Assembly: GCF_008923725.1 (NCBI RefSeq)
Contig: NZ_WBPF01000013.1
Location: 949,580-1,008,188, forward strand
Origin: Bacillus sp. CH140a_4T
Lineage (GTDB): Bacteria; Bacillota; Bacilli; Bacillales; Bacillaceae_G
Length of the DNA stretch: 58,609 nucleotides
Direction of reading: 5' to 3'
This document shows, piece by piece, positions 44,986 through 56,328 of the stretch. The notes below the pieces were generated by a model. It did no database searches. It worked only from the letters and a program-made list of their open reading frames with translations, and was not told the DNA's origin. Every line of letters begins with the position of its first letter. Positions within the stretch are counted from its first letter, which is position 1. Both the position numbers and the translations under genes were made by a program.

Positions 44986-45471
44986 ATGTCTTCATTTACA
45001 CACTTTAATGACCAAGGACGCGCGAAGATGGTTGATATAAGCGACAAAAAAGTAACCGTTCGAACAGCAATTGCGTGCTCTAGCATTGTCGTTACAAAAG
45101 AAATTTATGATAAAATCACTCACAACGAAATCGGGAAAGGTGACGTATTAGCAGTTGCACAAATCGCTGGTATTATGGCTGCGAAACGCACTTCCGATAT
45201 TATCCCAATGTGCCATCCTTTATTATTAAAAGGTGTTGACGTTTCTTTCGATTGGAAACAATCCGAAGAACAATATCGATTACTTATTGAAGTAAAAGTT
45301 AAAACAGAAGGTAGCACAGGTGTCGAAATGGAAGCTTTAACAGCCGCTTCCGCAACCGCTCTTACCGTGTACGATATGTGTAAAGCTGTTGATAAAGGTA
45401 TGATTATTGGCGAAACGTACTTACTTGAAAAAACAGGTGGAAAAAGTGGCGATTATACGAGAAAATCTTAA
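44986..45471 (+). CDS. moaC: Cyclic pyranopterin monophosphate synthase MoaC
   Basis: 161 aa. [43 protein letters not shown] and [33 protein letters not shown] are diagnostic, with catalytic Lys/Asp in the last. It turns the MoaA product into cPMP. The only plus-strand gene in the Moco cluster, between divergent moeA and convergent moeB-like. ATG follows AAGGAGG. Confidence 0.97.
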   Translation: MSSFTHFNDQGRAKMVDISDKKVTVRTAIACSSIVVTKEIYDKITHNEIGKGDVLAVAQIAGIMAAKRTSDIIPMCHPLLLKGVDVSFDWKQSEEQYRLLIEVKVKTEGSTGVEMEALTAASATALTVYDMCKAVDKGMIIGETYLLEKTGGKSGDYTRKS

Positions 45472-45480
45472 TCTTCTCTC

Positions 45481-45515
45481 TGTTGAACCTAAAGGATTCC
45501 CCTTTAGGTTCAACC
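45481..45515 (+). terminator. Palindrome between moaC and moeB-like gene
   Basis: Perfect 14-bp stem (GTTGAACCTAAAGG type) with an ATTC-like loop between convergent genes. No good T run follows, so termination is likely but not certain. Confidence 0.6.
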
Positions 45516-46523
45516 TATATATCTTGCATATAAACGTTTTGCTACATTTATATCATTCGTCCCATGAATAAACGCCCTGCCATCTGTAAATAAAACAAAA
45601 CGAAATTCCTCTACCAGAAATGATAATAAATACGGAGTAGATTTTACATCCACACTTCTTTGTAAGCGCTTTTTAATTTCTTCTAAATTAAATTCATTCC
45701 TCACACCTGGACGGATTTGTACTGTATTTCGGCCACATAACACTTCTGTTTTCGTTTGTGCTTCAAACGTTAAACTCGGATATGTACGTAATCTTCCGCA
45801 AGATAGACATGTGTCTTTTTTCTGCCTATTCACTTTAAAGGCCATCTGTTGATTATTCCAAAGATCAAACGATAACATCGTTTCGCGAAGTGCCCCATAG
45901 TCTTCTACTAATATTTTCAGCGCTTCCGTTATTTGATGCGCCACTACTAATTGTACTGCTGGCTGTATAATACCAGCCGTATCACATGTTGCTCCGCTCG
46001 CCGGATGCTCCATTAAACAGCGGAAACACGGTGTTTTTCCTGGTAAAATTGTATACGTTACTCCGTAGCTTCCGACACAACCACCATATATCCACGGAAT
46101 ATTATACTTTTGTGAAATATCATTAATAAGAAGACGCGTTTCAAAATTATCTGTCGCATCTAATATTAAATCTACATCATTCACTAGCTCTTCCATTTCT
46201 TGCACTGTTACATCAGTCACAACCGGATTTATTTCCACCTCAGAATTAATCGCTTGTAAATGTTCTGCCGCTGCTACCGCCTTCGGTTTATACTGCTTTG
46301 CATCTTCTTCTGTATATAATTGTTGCCTTTGTAAATTGCTCCATTCTACATAATCACGATCCGCAATTGTTATTTTTCCAACACCTGCTCTAACAATCGC
46401 TTCTGCATTTGCTGCACCGAGAGCACCAGCGCCGATAATAAGCACATGCTTCTCTCTAATTTTTCTCTGTCCTTCTTCTCCAACACCAGAAAATAATATT
46501 TGTCTTGAATATCGCTCCTGCAT
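45510..46523 (-). CDS. moeB: MoeB/ThiF-type adenylyltransferase
   Basis: 337 aa. E1-like domain: YSRQILFSGVGEEGQRKIREKHVLIIGAGALGAANAEAIVRAGVG (ATP loop), DRDYVEWSNLQRQQLYTEEDA, ILDATDNFETRLLINDIS and GATCDTAGIIQP. The zinc pairs are CFRC and CLSC. It adenylates the MoaD C-terminus (or ThiS/other carriers). The last 70 residues are not a rhodanese domain and are not recognised. It precedes moaA's end by 16 bases in the same direction, so it is co-transcribed as the second gene after moaA. Confidence 0.9.
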   Translation of the reverse strand: MQERYSRQILFSGVGEEGQRKIREKHVLIIGAGALGAANAEAIVRAGVGKITIADRDYVEWSNLQRQQLYTEEDAKQYKPKAVAAAEHLQAINSEVEINPVVTDVTVQEMEELVNDVDLILDATDNFETRLLINDISQKYNIPWIYGGCVGSYGVTYTILPGKTPCFRCLMEHPASGATCDTAGIIQPAVQLVVAHQITEALKILVEDYGALRETMLSFDLWNNQQMAFKVNRQKKDTCLSCGRLRTYPSLTFEAQTKTEVLCGRNTVQIRPGVRNEFNLEEIKKRLQRSVDVKSTPYLLSFLVEEFRFVLFTDGRAFIHGTNDINVAKRLYARYIG

Positions 46524-46539
46524 ACGATATCCCCCTTTC

Positions 46540-47553
46540 TTATCCTCCTATATAAGACATTTCAATTTTCGGACGATTCTTTGCACTTTCTTCTGTCCGT
46601 TCATCTGAATACCTATCTTTTCTATTCATCCATACATCTTGTATAACGTTTACTAACTCATCATCCGAAAGATTTCCTCTAAGAAGTTCCCTTACATCCA
46701 ATCCTTCTGTCGCAAATAAGCAAGTATAAAACTTTCCATCTGCCGAAATTCTCGCTCTCGTACAAGAAGAACAAAATGACTCAGAAACAGAAGTAATAAA
46801 ACCGACTTCGACATTTGTTCCAAGATAACGATATCGCTTCGCAACTTCACCGAAATAATGCGCTTCAGCTGGCTCAAGTGGATACACGCTATGAATCATC
46901 TCAATTAACTCTCGCTTTGTAACAACTTGGTCAAAGTTCCATCCATTTGTACTACCAACATCCATAAACTCAATAAACCTAAGCGTGATTCCTTGCTCTT
47001 TAAAATAAGTAGCCATCGGAAGTACTTGATGGTCATTCATCCCTTTTTTCACAACCATATTTACCTTTACATCAAGCCCGGCCTCTTTTGCAGCCATAAT
47101 TCCCTTTATAACAGGTTTCGTATTAATATTCCGGCCATTAATGTCCTTAAATACATCGTCATCTATTGCATCCAAGCTAACATTTACTCTATGTAATCCA
47201 GCTTCTTTTAATGCTTTTGCTTGTTTCGTTAAATGAATCGCATTTGTCGTTAACCCTATATCTACTAACCCTTCAATTTTCACGAGACGTGCAATAAGTT
47301 TTGTTAAATCTTTACGAAGCAGTGGCTCGCCACCAGTAATTCTAATTTTTCGTACACCGATGCTAACAAATAATTTTGCCAAACGCTCAATTTCATCAAA
47401 CGTCAGTAAAAACTCATCTTTCAAAAAAGCATAATCTGGCCCAAACACTTCCGCTGGCATACAATATGTACATCTAAAATTGCAACGATCAATGACAGAT
47501 ATGCGCAAATCTTGAAGTGGGCGTCCAAAAAAATCTGTAACCATCTCCTGCAT
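46540..47553 (-). CDS. moaA: GTP 3',8-cyclase MoaA
   Basis: 337 aa. Radical SAM cluster [12 protein letters not shown] near residue 25, [11 protein letters not shown], and C-terminal second 4Fe-4S ligands ([22 protein letters not shown]). It converts GTP to 3',8-cyclo-GTP, the first step of Moco synthesis. The C-terminal Gly-Gly (SYIGG) typical of MoaA is present. ATG 47553 lies six bases after GGGAGG; a GTG two codons before is possible. Heads the moaA-moeB operon. Confidence 0.96.
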   Translation of the reverse strand: MQEMVTDFFGRPLQDLRISVIDRCNFRCTYCMPAEVFGPDYAFLKDEFLLTFDEIERLAKLFVSIGVRKIRITGGEPLLRKDLTKLIARLVKIEGLVDIGLTTNAIHLTKQAKALKEAGLHRVNVSLDAIDDDVFKDINGRNINTKPVIKGIMAAKEAGLDVKVNMVVKKGMNDHQVLPMATYFKEQGITLRFIEFMDVGSTNGWNFDQVVTKRELIEMIHSVYPLEPAEAHYFGEVAKRYRYLGTNVEVGFITSVSESFCSSCTRARISADGKFYTCLFATEGLDVRELLRGNLSDDELVNVIQDVWMNRKDRYSDERTEESAKNRPKIEMSYIGG

Positions 47554-47684
47554 CGCCACCCTCCCTTTCTGCCAAATTTCTCTCTTTTCATTCTATTATA
47601 ATATATTTTCGAACTGCGATGTTTTTGCTCAAGTGAATAAAGTGAAACTTTCCTAACCAATTAGACTTCCTACTTATAACGAGA

Positions 47685-47721
47685 TAAAAAACCTTGAAGC
47701 ATAAAAGCCCCAAGGTTTTCT
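47685..47721 (-). terminator. Terminator of the collagen-like gene
   Basis: Stem AAAACCTTG/CAAGGTTTT with a 14-base loop, just after the stop at 47727. Confidence 0.78.
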
Positions 47722-47726
47722 CCCTA

Positions 47727-50531
<2,805 letters not shown>

Positions 50532-50602
50532 TTACATTAAACAAACCTCTTCTTAATATGTATTTACAAAAACAATCTCAAAGACTATTTTTATTTTGAA
50601 TA

Positions 50603-50636
50603 ATAAAAACTCCCTTAATTCCTTAAGGGAGTCCGG
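50603..50636 (-). terminator. Terminator of GerP-like gene 2
   Basis: GACTCCCTTAA/TTAAGGGAGTTTTT stem with a four-base loop overlaps the stop region of the gene ending at 50623. Confidence 0.78.
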
Positions 50637-50946
50637 CAGTTGAATCCGTATTATCTGTATTCGGGACGGCTTGTGCTATACCCGATGTATTTACACTTTG
50701 CCCCATATTGGTTCCTGTTACAGTACCAGCAGGAGTACCTCGTGTATATGTTGTCGTCACCGAATCACCTGGCTGTAAACAAAGCTTCGTCTCCGTTCCT
50801 ATTACTGTAACAACATCAATCCAAGTACAACCCATTGAACCACTATACGATTTCGTAGCAGTAAATGAATTATCACTCAAATTATCACCGGTAAATATAT
50901 TCCCAGTGTTATTTACAATAACAAACTCTTTTATATGAGCAGGCAT
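50623..50946 (-). CDS. GerPA/GerPF-like spore protein, diverged and extended
   Basis: 107 aa. The first 45 residues (PAHIKEFVIVNNTGNIFTGDNL, then SFTATKSYSGSMGC) follow the GerPA/PF pattern of hydrophobic strand, NNTG, GD and a K-x-Y-x-G motif. An extra Thr/Val-rich beta part follows (VVTVIGTETKLCLQPGDSVTTTY) and a polar tail. GerP proteins help germinants through the spore coat. The extension is not typical. It lies 20 bases after the 74-aa GerP-like gene in the same direction. Confidence 0.65.
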   Translation of the reverse strand: MPAHIKEFVIVNNTGNIFTGDNLSDNSFTATKSYSGSMGCTWIDVVTVIGTETKLCLQPGDSVTTTYTRGTPAGTVTGTNMGQSVNTSGIAQAVPNTDNTDSTAGLP

Positions 50947-50966
50947 AATTACACTCTACCTTTCCT

Positions 50967-51191
50967 CTATGAACCTAATGTACGTGTACTCGTTGCCAAA
51001 GGCGGAAGAAATACTGATGTTCGAATCACCGCTTCTGGCTGTCTTTTCCCATTTAAAAAAATAGCCGCACTCGACCCTCCAGCACCTGCATATATTTTTG
51101 CTACAGCTAAAGGTGAGATATCATAACAATCGCCGACATTAACAGCCCCTGTATTATTAATAATTTTTACCTTCCGCAAGTTAATCCCCAT
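50967..51191 (-). CDS. GerPA/GerPF-like spore protein
   Basis: 74 aa, the size of GerPA/GerPF. NLRKVKIINNTGAVNVGDCYDISPLAVAKIYAGAGGSSAA agrees with the family core (strand, GD..xISP, K-x-xAGAGG). Likely a coat-located protein affecting permeability to germinants. ATG follows AGGGGGA. It forms a pair with the larger GerP-like gene; the canonical six-gene gerP operon must be elsewhere, so these are extra paralogues. Confidence 0.78.
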   Translation of the reverse strand: MGINLRKVKIINNTGAVNVGDCYDISPLAVAKIYAGAGGSSAAIFLNGKRQPEAVIRTSVFLPPLATSTRTLGS

Positions 51192-51224
51192 TTACCTATC
51201 CCCCTTTTGTACACTGTATGCAAA

Positions 51225-51263
51225 AGAAAAAAACTTGAAACAAACACGTTTCAAGTTTTTTAA
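51225..51263 (-). terminator. Terminator of ytwF-like rhodanese gene
   Basis: Perfect AAAAACTTGAAAC/GTTTCAAGTTTTT stem with a six-base loop. Confidence 0.85.
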
Positions 51264-51268
51264 GCTAC

Positions 51269-51574
51269 TTATTTCGTTTCACCTTCATATTGAAGCATAC
51301 CGCCAACCATGTTCACTGTTTTAAATCCTTGCTCATTTAAATAATGGCATACATTTTCACTACGCATTCCCGAACGACAAATAAAGATATATTCATTCTC
51401 TTTATCAAAGAAGTCTACTTTATTTGGGATATCGCCCATTTTAATATGTACAGCTTCTGGAATTTTGCCTGCCGCTACTTCTTCATCTTCCCTTACGTCT
51501 ACTAAAAATAACGTTTCTCCGCTTTCTAAACGCTCTTGCACTTCTTCTGTGGTAATTGTTTTAACTTCTGTCAT
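51269..51574 (-). CDS. Rhodanese-domain protein (YtwF-like)
   Basis: 101 aa, a single rhodanese domain: ITTEEVQERLESGETLFLVDVREDEEVAAGKIPEAVHIKMGD, then active-site YIFICRSGMRSENVC with the catalytic Cys in CRSGMRS, and GFKTVNMVGGML. It transfers sulfane sulfur to an acceptor; it may supply the nearby Moco/ThiF system, but there is no direct evidence. ATG 51574 is eight bases after AAGGAGG. Confidence 0.88.
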   Translation of the reverse strand: MTEVKTITTEEVQERLESGETLFLVDVREDEEVAAGKIPEAVHIKMGDIPNKVDFFDKENEYIFICRSGMRSENVCHYLNEQGFKTVNMVGGMLQYEGETK

Positions 51575-51773
51575 ATGTCGTTCCTCCTTATATACAATAA
51601 AACCTTTAATCTCTTCCTTAAACAAGCATGTCTAATCAATTTTAGCATGCGAAAGAAAGAACGCAAAGAACGGAAAATTTATTTCTCAATTTTCCCGCAA
51701 AACTTATTCTTTACAAATCTAACTCCTGCATTGTATCCTCAATATACTTGTTTTATGAAAGGAGTCAATGAAA

Positions 51774-51956
51774 ATGACACTTTTTCTTTTCATTATGGGC
51801 ATCATTTTCTTAATCGCCGCAATTATTGCACTTAGTATGAAAAATAATAAAAAGATAAAATCACCACAAGAAATGTCATTCTTATTTCTATTGCTTAGTA
51901 TCGCATTCTTCGGTATAGCAATTGCCACATATATTTTCCGTCTACAAATCATGTAA
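51774..51956 (+). CDS. Small two-helix membrane protein
   Basis: 60 aa with hydrophobic segments at about 3-21 and 38-57, separated by a basic loop (MKNNKKIKSPQE). ATG 51774 is nine bases after AAAGGAG; the ATG two codons before is too close. The opposite strand has a longer open frame but no ribosome site. A strong terminator follows. Function unknown. Confidence 0.68.
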   Translation: MTLFLFIMGIIFLIAAIIALSMKNNKKIKSPQEMSFLFLLLSIAFFGIAIATYIFRLQIM

Positions 51957-51991
51957 AAAAAGGTGCCTACTACATACATTGCACCTTTTTC
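51953..51991 (+). terminator. Bidirectional terminator, small membrane gene and MetX-like gene
   Basis: AAAAAGGTGC/GCACCTTTTT stem with a 14-base loop and A/T runs on both sides. Confidence 0.83.
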
Positions 51992-52005
51992 ACACCATTT
52001 ATTTT

Positions 52006-53130
52006 CTACACCAAACTAGATACTTTCCGATTTAAAAATTCATAAACTTTCTTTTCAAATAAATGAATATCAAACGCTCCCGCCATATGCCCATTTATAC
52101 TTTCTATCTCATACACTTCCGCATATTTTCCTTGTTTTTGCAAAATATCTACCATTTTATAATTATAACGTGACGGCTGAAGCAGGTCTTGTTTGCACGG
52201 AATCATAAGTACATTCGCTTCTATGTTAGACAGTGCCTCTTCTAAAGACGAAAATCCATGCGCAATATCATGTAATAAAACTGCTTTCGCAGTGTACATC
52301 CACGAATTTGCATCTACTAACTCTATACTTTTATATGTCACTTTATTTATTTCTTTCTCAAATGATGTTAATGTAGAAAACCTTTCATAAGGGTCTACTT
52401 CTATACTATTACGAGGGAATGTTGTTTCATAAAAATGCTCATCAAATGCATTCATAAACATCATTCTGTTTGCTAAATGAAGTCCCTTCATTGGCTGCTC
52501 TTCTCCATATTTTCCGCCCTTCCAACTTGGATCCAGTTGAATAGCCTCAATTGCATTTTGCGCTACATTTACCGACGTAATAATTGGATTTTGCGGGTTC
52601 GTAATAACACCAATCATCCGCTCTACCATATGAGGATAATGAACAGCCCATTGCTGCGCAATCATCCCGCCAGCTGACGGTCCCATTACAGCATGTAGCC
52701 TTACGATTCCCATATCTTTTATTAACTCATATTGCATACGAGCTACATCAAGAAATGTAAAAACCGGAAAATCCATCGCATATTCATCTCCAGTTTTCGG
52801 ATCAATTGATTTCGGTCCTGTTGTAAACACATAAGGGTTTTTCACCTGCACATTACAAAGATTATCAGTACATATAACAAAGTATTTATTTGTATCAATT
52901 GCTTTTCCCGGTCCAATTAAACCATCCCACCAACCAGAATCCTCATCATGCGCTGTATATTTTCCTGCCGCGTGACTCGTTGCACTAAAATAATGGCATA
53001 CCAAAATCACATTTGACCTTTCTCTATTTAAAATACCATACGTCTCGTACCCCATTTGAACAGGAATTTCCCTACCATTTTCAAACGTAAACTCTCTTAA
53101 AATAAACTTTTCTTTTTTTACAAATTGCAC
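52006..53130 (-). CDS. MetX-like alpha/beta hydrolase (E22-type putative esterase)
   Basis: 374 aa. Homoserine O-acetyltransferase-like fold: ILVCHYFSATSHAAG, GPSAGGMIAQQWAVHYP (nucleophile Ser near residue 149), ANVLMIPCKQDLLQPS (Asp) and IESINGHMAGAFD (His). The first loop reads CHYFSATSHAAG where true MetX has LTGDSH-like sequence, and no methionine gene is nearby, so an esterase role is more likely than Met synthesis. The GTG start is seven bases after GAGGG. Divergent from the ger operon. Confidence 0.82.
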   Translation of the reverse strand: MQFVKKEKFILREFTFENGREIPVQMGYETYGILNRERSNVILVCHYFSATSHAAGKYTAHDEDSGWWDGLIGPGKAIDTNKYFVICTDNLCNVQVKNPYVFTTGPKSIDPKTGDEYAMDFPVFTFLDVARMQYELIKDMGIVRLHAVMGPSAGGMIAQQWAVHYPHMVERMIGVITNPQNPIITSVNVAQNAIEAIQLDPSWKGGKYGEEQPMKGLHLANRMMFMNAFDEHFYETTFPRNSIEVDPYERFSTLTSFEKEINKVTYKSIELVDANSWMYTAKAVLLHDIAHGFSSLEEALSNIEANVLMIPCKQDLLQPSRYNYKMVDILQKQGKYAEVYEIESINGHMAGAFDIHLFEKKVYEFLNRKVSSLV

Positions 53131-53219
53131 AGACTCGCCCTCTCCCCGTCATAGTATGAACTGCTTACTAAAGGATTTTTTCTATGCAAACCAATCTCCT
53201 CCTTCTTTTCATAAATAAA

Positions 53220-53249
53220 TGAATAATATACAAAATTAGCCACAAAATA
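53220..53249 (+). promoter_or_regulatory. Candidate sigma-G promoter of the ger operon
   Basis: TGAATA (53220-53225), a 17-base spacer and CAAAATA (53243-53249) resemble the forespore sigma-G consensus (TGnATA, CATnnTA). It is 34 bases upstream of the first ger ATG. Confidence 0.4.
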
Positions 53250-53282
53250 GCACTATATTACACAATCAAAGAGGGCATACAT

Positions 53283-55211
53283 ATGATTTGGAATTGGCTA
53301 CGTAAGAAAAAAAAATCAAATACGACAGAGAAAAGCGAAACAGATAACTCGGAGCAACAACCTAACAACCAAGAGGATGATAACAAAGAACAGACTAGAA
53401 GTATGAAACATAATAAAGATAGCAAGATCGAGCAACAAAAAGAAGAGCATAAGGAGTCTTCCCAGGATCAGCAGCATCACTCTAAACAAAAGGATTCGAA
53501 TCAGGATAAACAACAAAGCTCTAAACAAGATGACTCGAATCAGGAGAAACAGCAAAGCTCTAAACAAGATGACTCGAATCAGGAGAAACAGCAACATTCT
53601 AAGCAAGGCGATTCAGCTCAGGATAAACAACAAAGCTCTAAACAAGATAATTCGAATCAAGGTAAACAGCAAAACTCTAAACAAGGTGACTCATCTCAAG
53701 ATAAACAGCTACACTCTGGAAATAATAGTATTTATGATTTTACGAAACCAGAAAAAGACCGTATTCATTCTCTACAAGATTTAATAGAGAAGCTCAAACA
53801 GTCTAGTGATTTTGTTAATTATCACACATCTGACGATGAAACGATGCCTTATTGGATTTCTTACTATCGTCCTTCGCTTGATGGAGAGAAATTGCAAAAG
53901 TATTTAATGCCTACTCTTTTAGAACGACCTAACGCTTCACTAGAAGAACTGAAAGAACATATTCCAATGAGCGGCATTACAATTACAAACGATTTACAAA
54001 AAATTGAGGACATGGTTTTAAAGGGGCATGCGATTATTCAGTTGAATCAGAAAGATCAAAAATGTATGCTCGCAAACATTGCAATTGATAATTATCGCGC
54101 ACCAACTCCTCCTTTAAATGAATCGACTGTTATCGGTCCTCAAGAAGGTTTCGTGGAGGATATTGATACAAATATTAATTTAGTACGAAAACGTCTTCCA
54201 GTTTTAGATTTACATACAAAAGAAATGATTGTCGGCGAGTTTTCCAAAACAAAAGTTGTCATGATGTATTTGGATAACCTTGCTGAAAAAGAGAATATAG
54301 ATTTTCTAGAAGATTCATTACGCGCTCTTGAATATGATCAAATTAATGATAGTGCTTATATACAAGAATTAATGGGAGAAAAGTCGATTTTTCCTCTCTA
54401 TATCAATACAGAACGTACTGATAGAGTTACAAAAGCACTAATTGATGGAAAAATCGCTATTTTTGTTGATGGTTCTCCAAGTGTTTTACTAACACCTGTA
54501 TCCTATTTCGACTTTTTCATTTCACCAGAAGACTATAACGTCTCTTGGCTATACGCTACATTTTCAAGAATTTTACGCCTTATCGCCGTTCTATTCTCGA
54601 TATGTGCTACACCATTATACGTTGCAGTTTTAAATTATCATTATGAACTTATTCCGAGCGATTTACTTGAAACTTTAATTTTATCAAGGGCACAAGTACC
54701 ATTCCCCCCTTTAATTGAAGCACTATTTTTAGAACTCGCAATTGACTTATTAAGAGAAGCTGGCGCGAGGTTACCGATGAAAGTTGGTCAAACGCTCGGT
54801 ATTGTAGGCGGTATCGTAATCGGGCAAGCATCTGTACAAGCTGGTTTAACGAGTAACATTTTATTAATTATCGTTGCCTTATCAGCACTCGCTTCCTTTA
54901 TTACACCTATTTATAAAATGGGTAATGCTGTTCGATTACTACGTTTCCCATTTCTCATATTTGCAGAAATAGGAGGACTGTTCGGGATTTCTATTGGATT
55001 TATCTTTTTATTTACTCATCTATTTAGACTTACCTCCTTACGTAAGCCTTACGCCTTGTTTTACCCGACAAGACAACAATCTGTTAAAGATTCTTGGATT
55101 CGTTTTCCTTTAACAATGATTGATACAAGAGATGTACAAGCAAGGCCACAACATGTAAAAAAAGCAGCAAAAGGAATTTCAACAAAACATCGATCAGACT
55201 TTGATGATTAA
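53283..55211 (+). CDS. GerA-family germinant receptor A subunit with repeat N-terminus
   Basis: 642 aa. The N-terminal 145 residues are hydrophilic with six to seven 13-aa repeats (NQDKQQSSKQDDS type). The GerA domain follows: VNYHTSDDETMPYWISYYRPSLDGEKL, TKVVMMYLDNLAEKENI, IFPLYINTERTDRVTKALIDGKIAIFVDGSPSVLLTPVSYFDFF, then about five membrane segments (about 420-590). It is the A subunit of a spore inner-membrane nutrient receptor. Repeat N-termini are known in some B. cereus-group receptors (GerI/GerH type). The paralogue name (GerI, GerS and others) is not decided here. ATG follows GAGGG. Confidence 0.92.
   Translation: MIWNWLRKKKKSNTTEKSETDNSEQQPNNQEDDNKEQTRSMKHNKDSKIEQQKEEHKESSQDQQHHSKQKDSNQDKQQSSKQDDSNQEKQQSSKQDDSNQEKQQHSKQGDSAQDKQQSSKQDNSNQGKQQNSKQGDSSQDKQLHSGNNSIYDFTKPEKDRIHSLQDLIEKLKQSSDFVNYHTSDDETMPYWISYYRPSLDGEKLQKYLMPTLLERPNASLEELKEHIPMSGITITNDLQKIEDMVLKGHAIIQLNQKDQKCMLANIAIDNYRAPTPPLNESTVIGPQEGFVEDIDTNINLVRKRLPVLDLHTKEMIVGEFSKTKVVMMYLDNLAEKENIDFLEDSLRALEYDQINDSAYIQELMGEKSIFPLYINTERTDRVTKALIDGKIAIFVDGSPSVLLTPVSYFDFFISPEDYNVSWLYATFSRILRLIAVLFSICATPLYVAVLNYHYELIPSDLLETLILSRAQVPFPPLIEALFLELAIDLLREAGARLPMKVGQTLGIVGGIVIGQASVQAGLTSNILLIIVALSALASFITPIYKMGNAVRLLRFPFLIFAEIGGLFGISIGFIFLFTHLFRLTSLRKPYALFYPTRQQSVKDSWIRFPLTMIDTRDVQARPQHVKKAAKGISTKHRSDFDD
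53478..53716 (+). repeat. 39-bp coding repeats in the gerA-type gene
   Basis: Six to seven copies of a 39-bp unit coding NQDKQQSSKQDDS-like peptides; neighbouring copies differ at a few bases. The reverse strand carries an open frame with no gene features. Confidence 0.85.
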
Positions 55212-55227
55212 GGAATGAGGTGCATTG

Positions 55228-56328
55228 ATGAGTAAAGTTCAAGAAAAATATCAAGTATCTCCTGTCTTTGTTTTCTTCTTAATTCACGGTGCACAGTTTG
55301 GAGCTGGCGTTCTCGGGTTCGCTCGAATTATCGCAAAAGCTGCTGGATACGACGGCTGGATGGGAGTTTTAATCACAGGAATCTGTATCCATATTCTTAT
55401 ATGGATGATGTATGTCTTATTAAAAGAAACAAACGGAAATTTAATTGATTTACATCGACAAACATTTGGAAAATGGCTAGGAAATGTGATGAACCTCATT
55501 TTTATGGCTTATTTCTTAGCCGTCAGCATTTCTGTCATTCGAACATACGTTGAAATTATTCAAGTATGGATGTTCCCTACCGCCTCTACCTTTATGTTAA
55601 CAATATTTTTATGCTTAGTGAGTTATTACATTATTTCTTCTGGTTTTCGTGTCATTACTGGCATTTGCGTCATCTCTGTTGGCGGTACATTGGGATATTT
55701 GTTTCTTAGCTTATTCGTTTTTAAATACTCTCATTGGCCTAATTTACTACCTATGTTCACACATTCTTTTTCAGATATCTTAAAAAGCGCTCATATGTCA
55801 ATCTACAGTATGACAGGATTTGAGATTTATCTTATGGTATATCCATTTGTAAAAAAGCCTATGCAGTCTCATAAATTCGCTCAATACGGAGCACTATTTT
55901 CAAACCTTCTATATTTATTTAGTACCCTTTTAGCCTTTTCGTTTTTTAGTGAGAAACAATTGTTAAAAACAATCTGGGCCCAACTTTCTATGACCCAAGT
56001 CATTCAATTACCATTCATAGAAAGGCTAGAATATATTGCAATTTCAGCTTATGTACTCGTTATTATTACGAGTTTTATCCTGCCTTTATGGGCGGCAACA
56101 AGAGGAACTCATGAAATATTTCGTGTAAAACAAAGAGGCATTTTAATTGCTTTTATGCTTATTACACTTATTGTTTCACAACTTTTAACAAACAGACACG
56201 ATATTAACAATTTTATTAGTTATGCATCAAGAGTTAGTTTTTGGCTCATTTATGTATACATCCCAATTCTATTTATTATTGTGTGGGTGAAAAGAAAATG
56301 GAAAAAATCAAAAGCACAAGCAAATTAA
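55228..56328 (+). CDS. GerB-type germinant receptor B subunit
   Basis: 366 aa, an APC-superfamily transporter-like protein with about ten transmembrane helices. FFLIHGAQFGAGVLGFARIIAKAAGYDGWMGVLITG is the typical GerB start, and FEIYLMVYPFVKKP and LPFIERLEYIAISAYVLVI occur later. It probably holds the germinant-binding pocket. ATG 55228 is after GAGGTG; a TTG one codon upstream is not needed. The end overlaps the C-subunit gene by 31 bases. Confidence 0.93.
   Translation: MSKVQEKYQVSPVFVFFLIHGAQFGAGVLGFARIIAKAAGYDGWMGVLITGICIHILIWMMYVLLKETNGNLIDLHRQTFGKWLGNVMNLIFMAYFLAVSISVIRTYVEIIQVWMFPTASTFMLTIFLCLVSYYIISSGFRVITGICVISVGGTLGYLFLSLFVFKYSHWPNLLPMFTHSFSDILKSAHMSIYSMTGFEIYLMVYPFVKKPMQSHKFAQYGALFSNLLYLFSTLLAFSFFSEKQLLKTIWAQLSMTQVIQLPFIERLEYIAISAYVLVIITSFILPLWAATRGTHEIFRVKQRGILIAFMLITLIVSQLLTNRHDINNFISYASRVSFWLIYVYIPILFIIVWVKRKWKKSKAQAN

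Noticed and set aside
51719-51979. 86-codon minus-strand frame over the 60-aa membrane gene
   Set aside because: The plus-strand frame has AAAGGAG at good distance and its own terminator; the minus frame has neither.
53316-53606. Minus-strand Leu-rich frame opposite the ger A-subunit repeats
   Set aside because: Product of the repeated codons read backwards; no start signal.
53478-53716. Regular 39-bp spacing taken as a possible CRISPR array
   Set aside because: The units are contiguous and coding in frame, with no unique spacers. The same holds for the repeats in sftA, the collagen gene and the edge protein.
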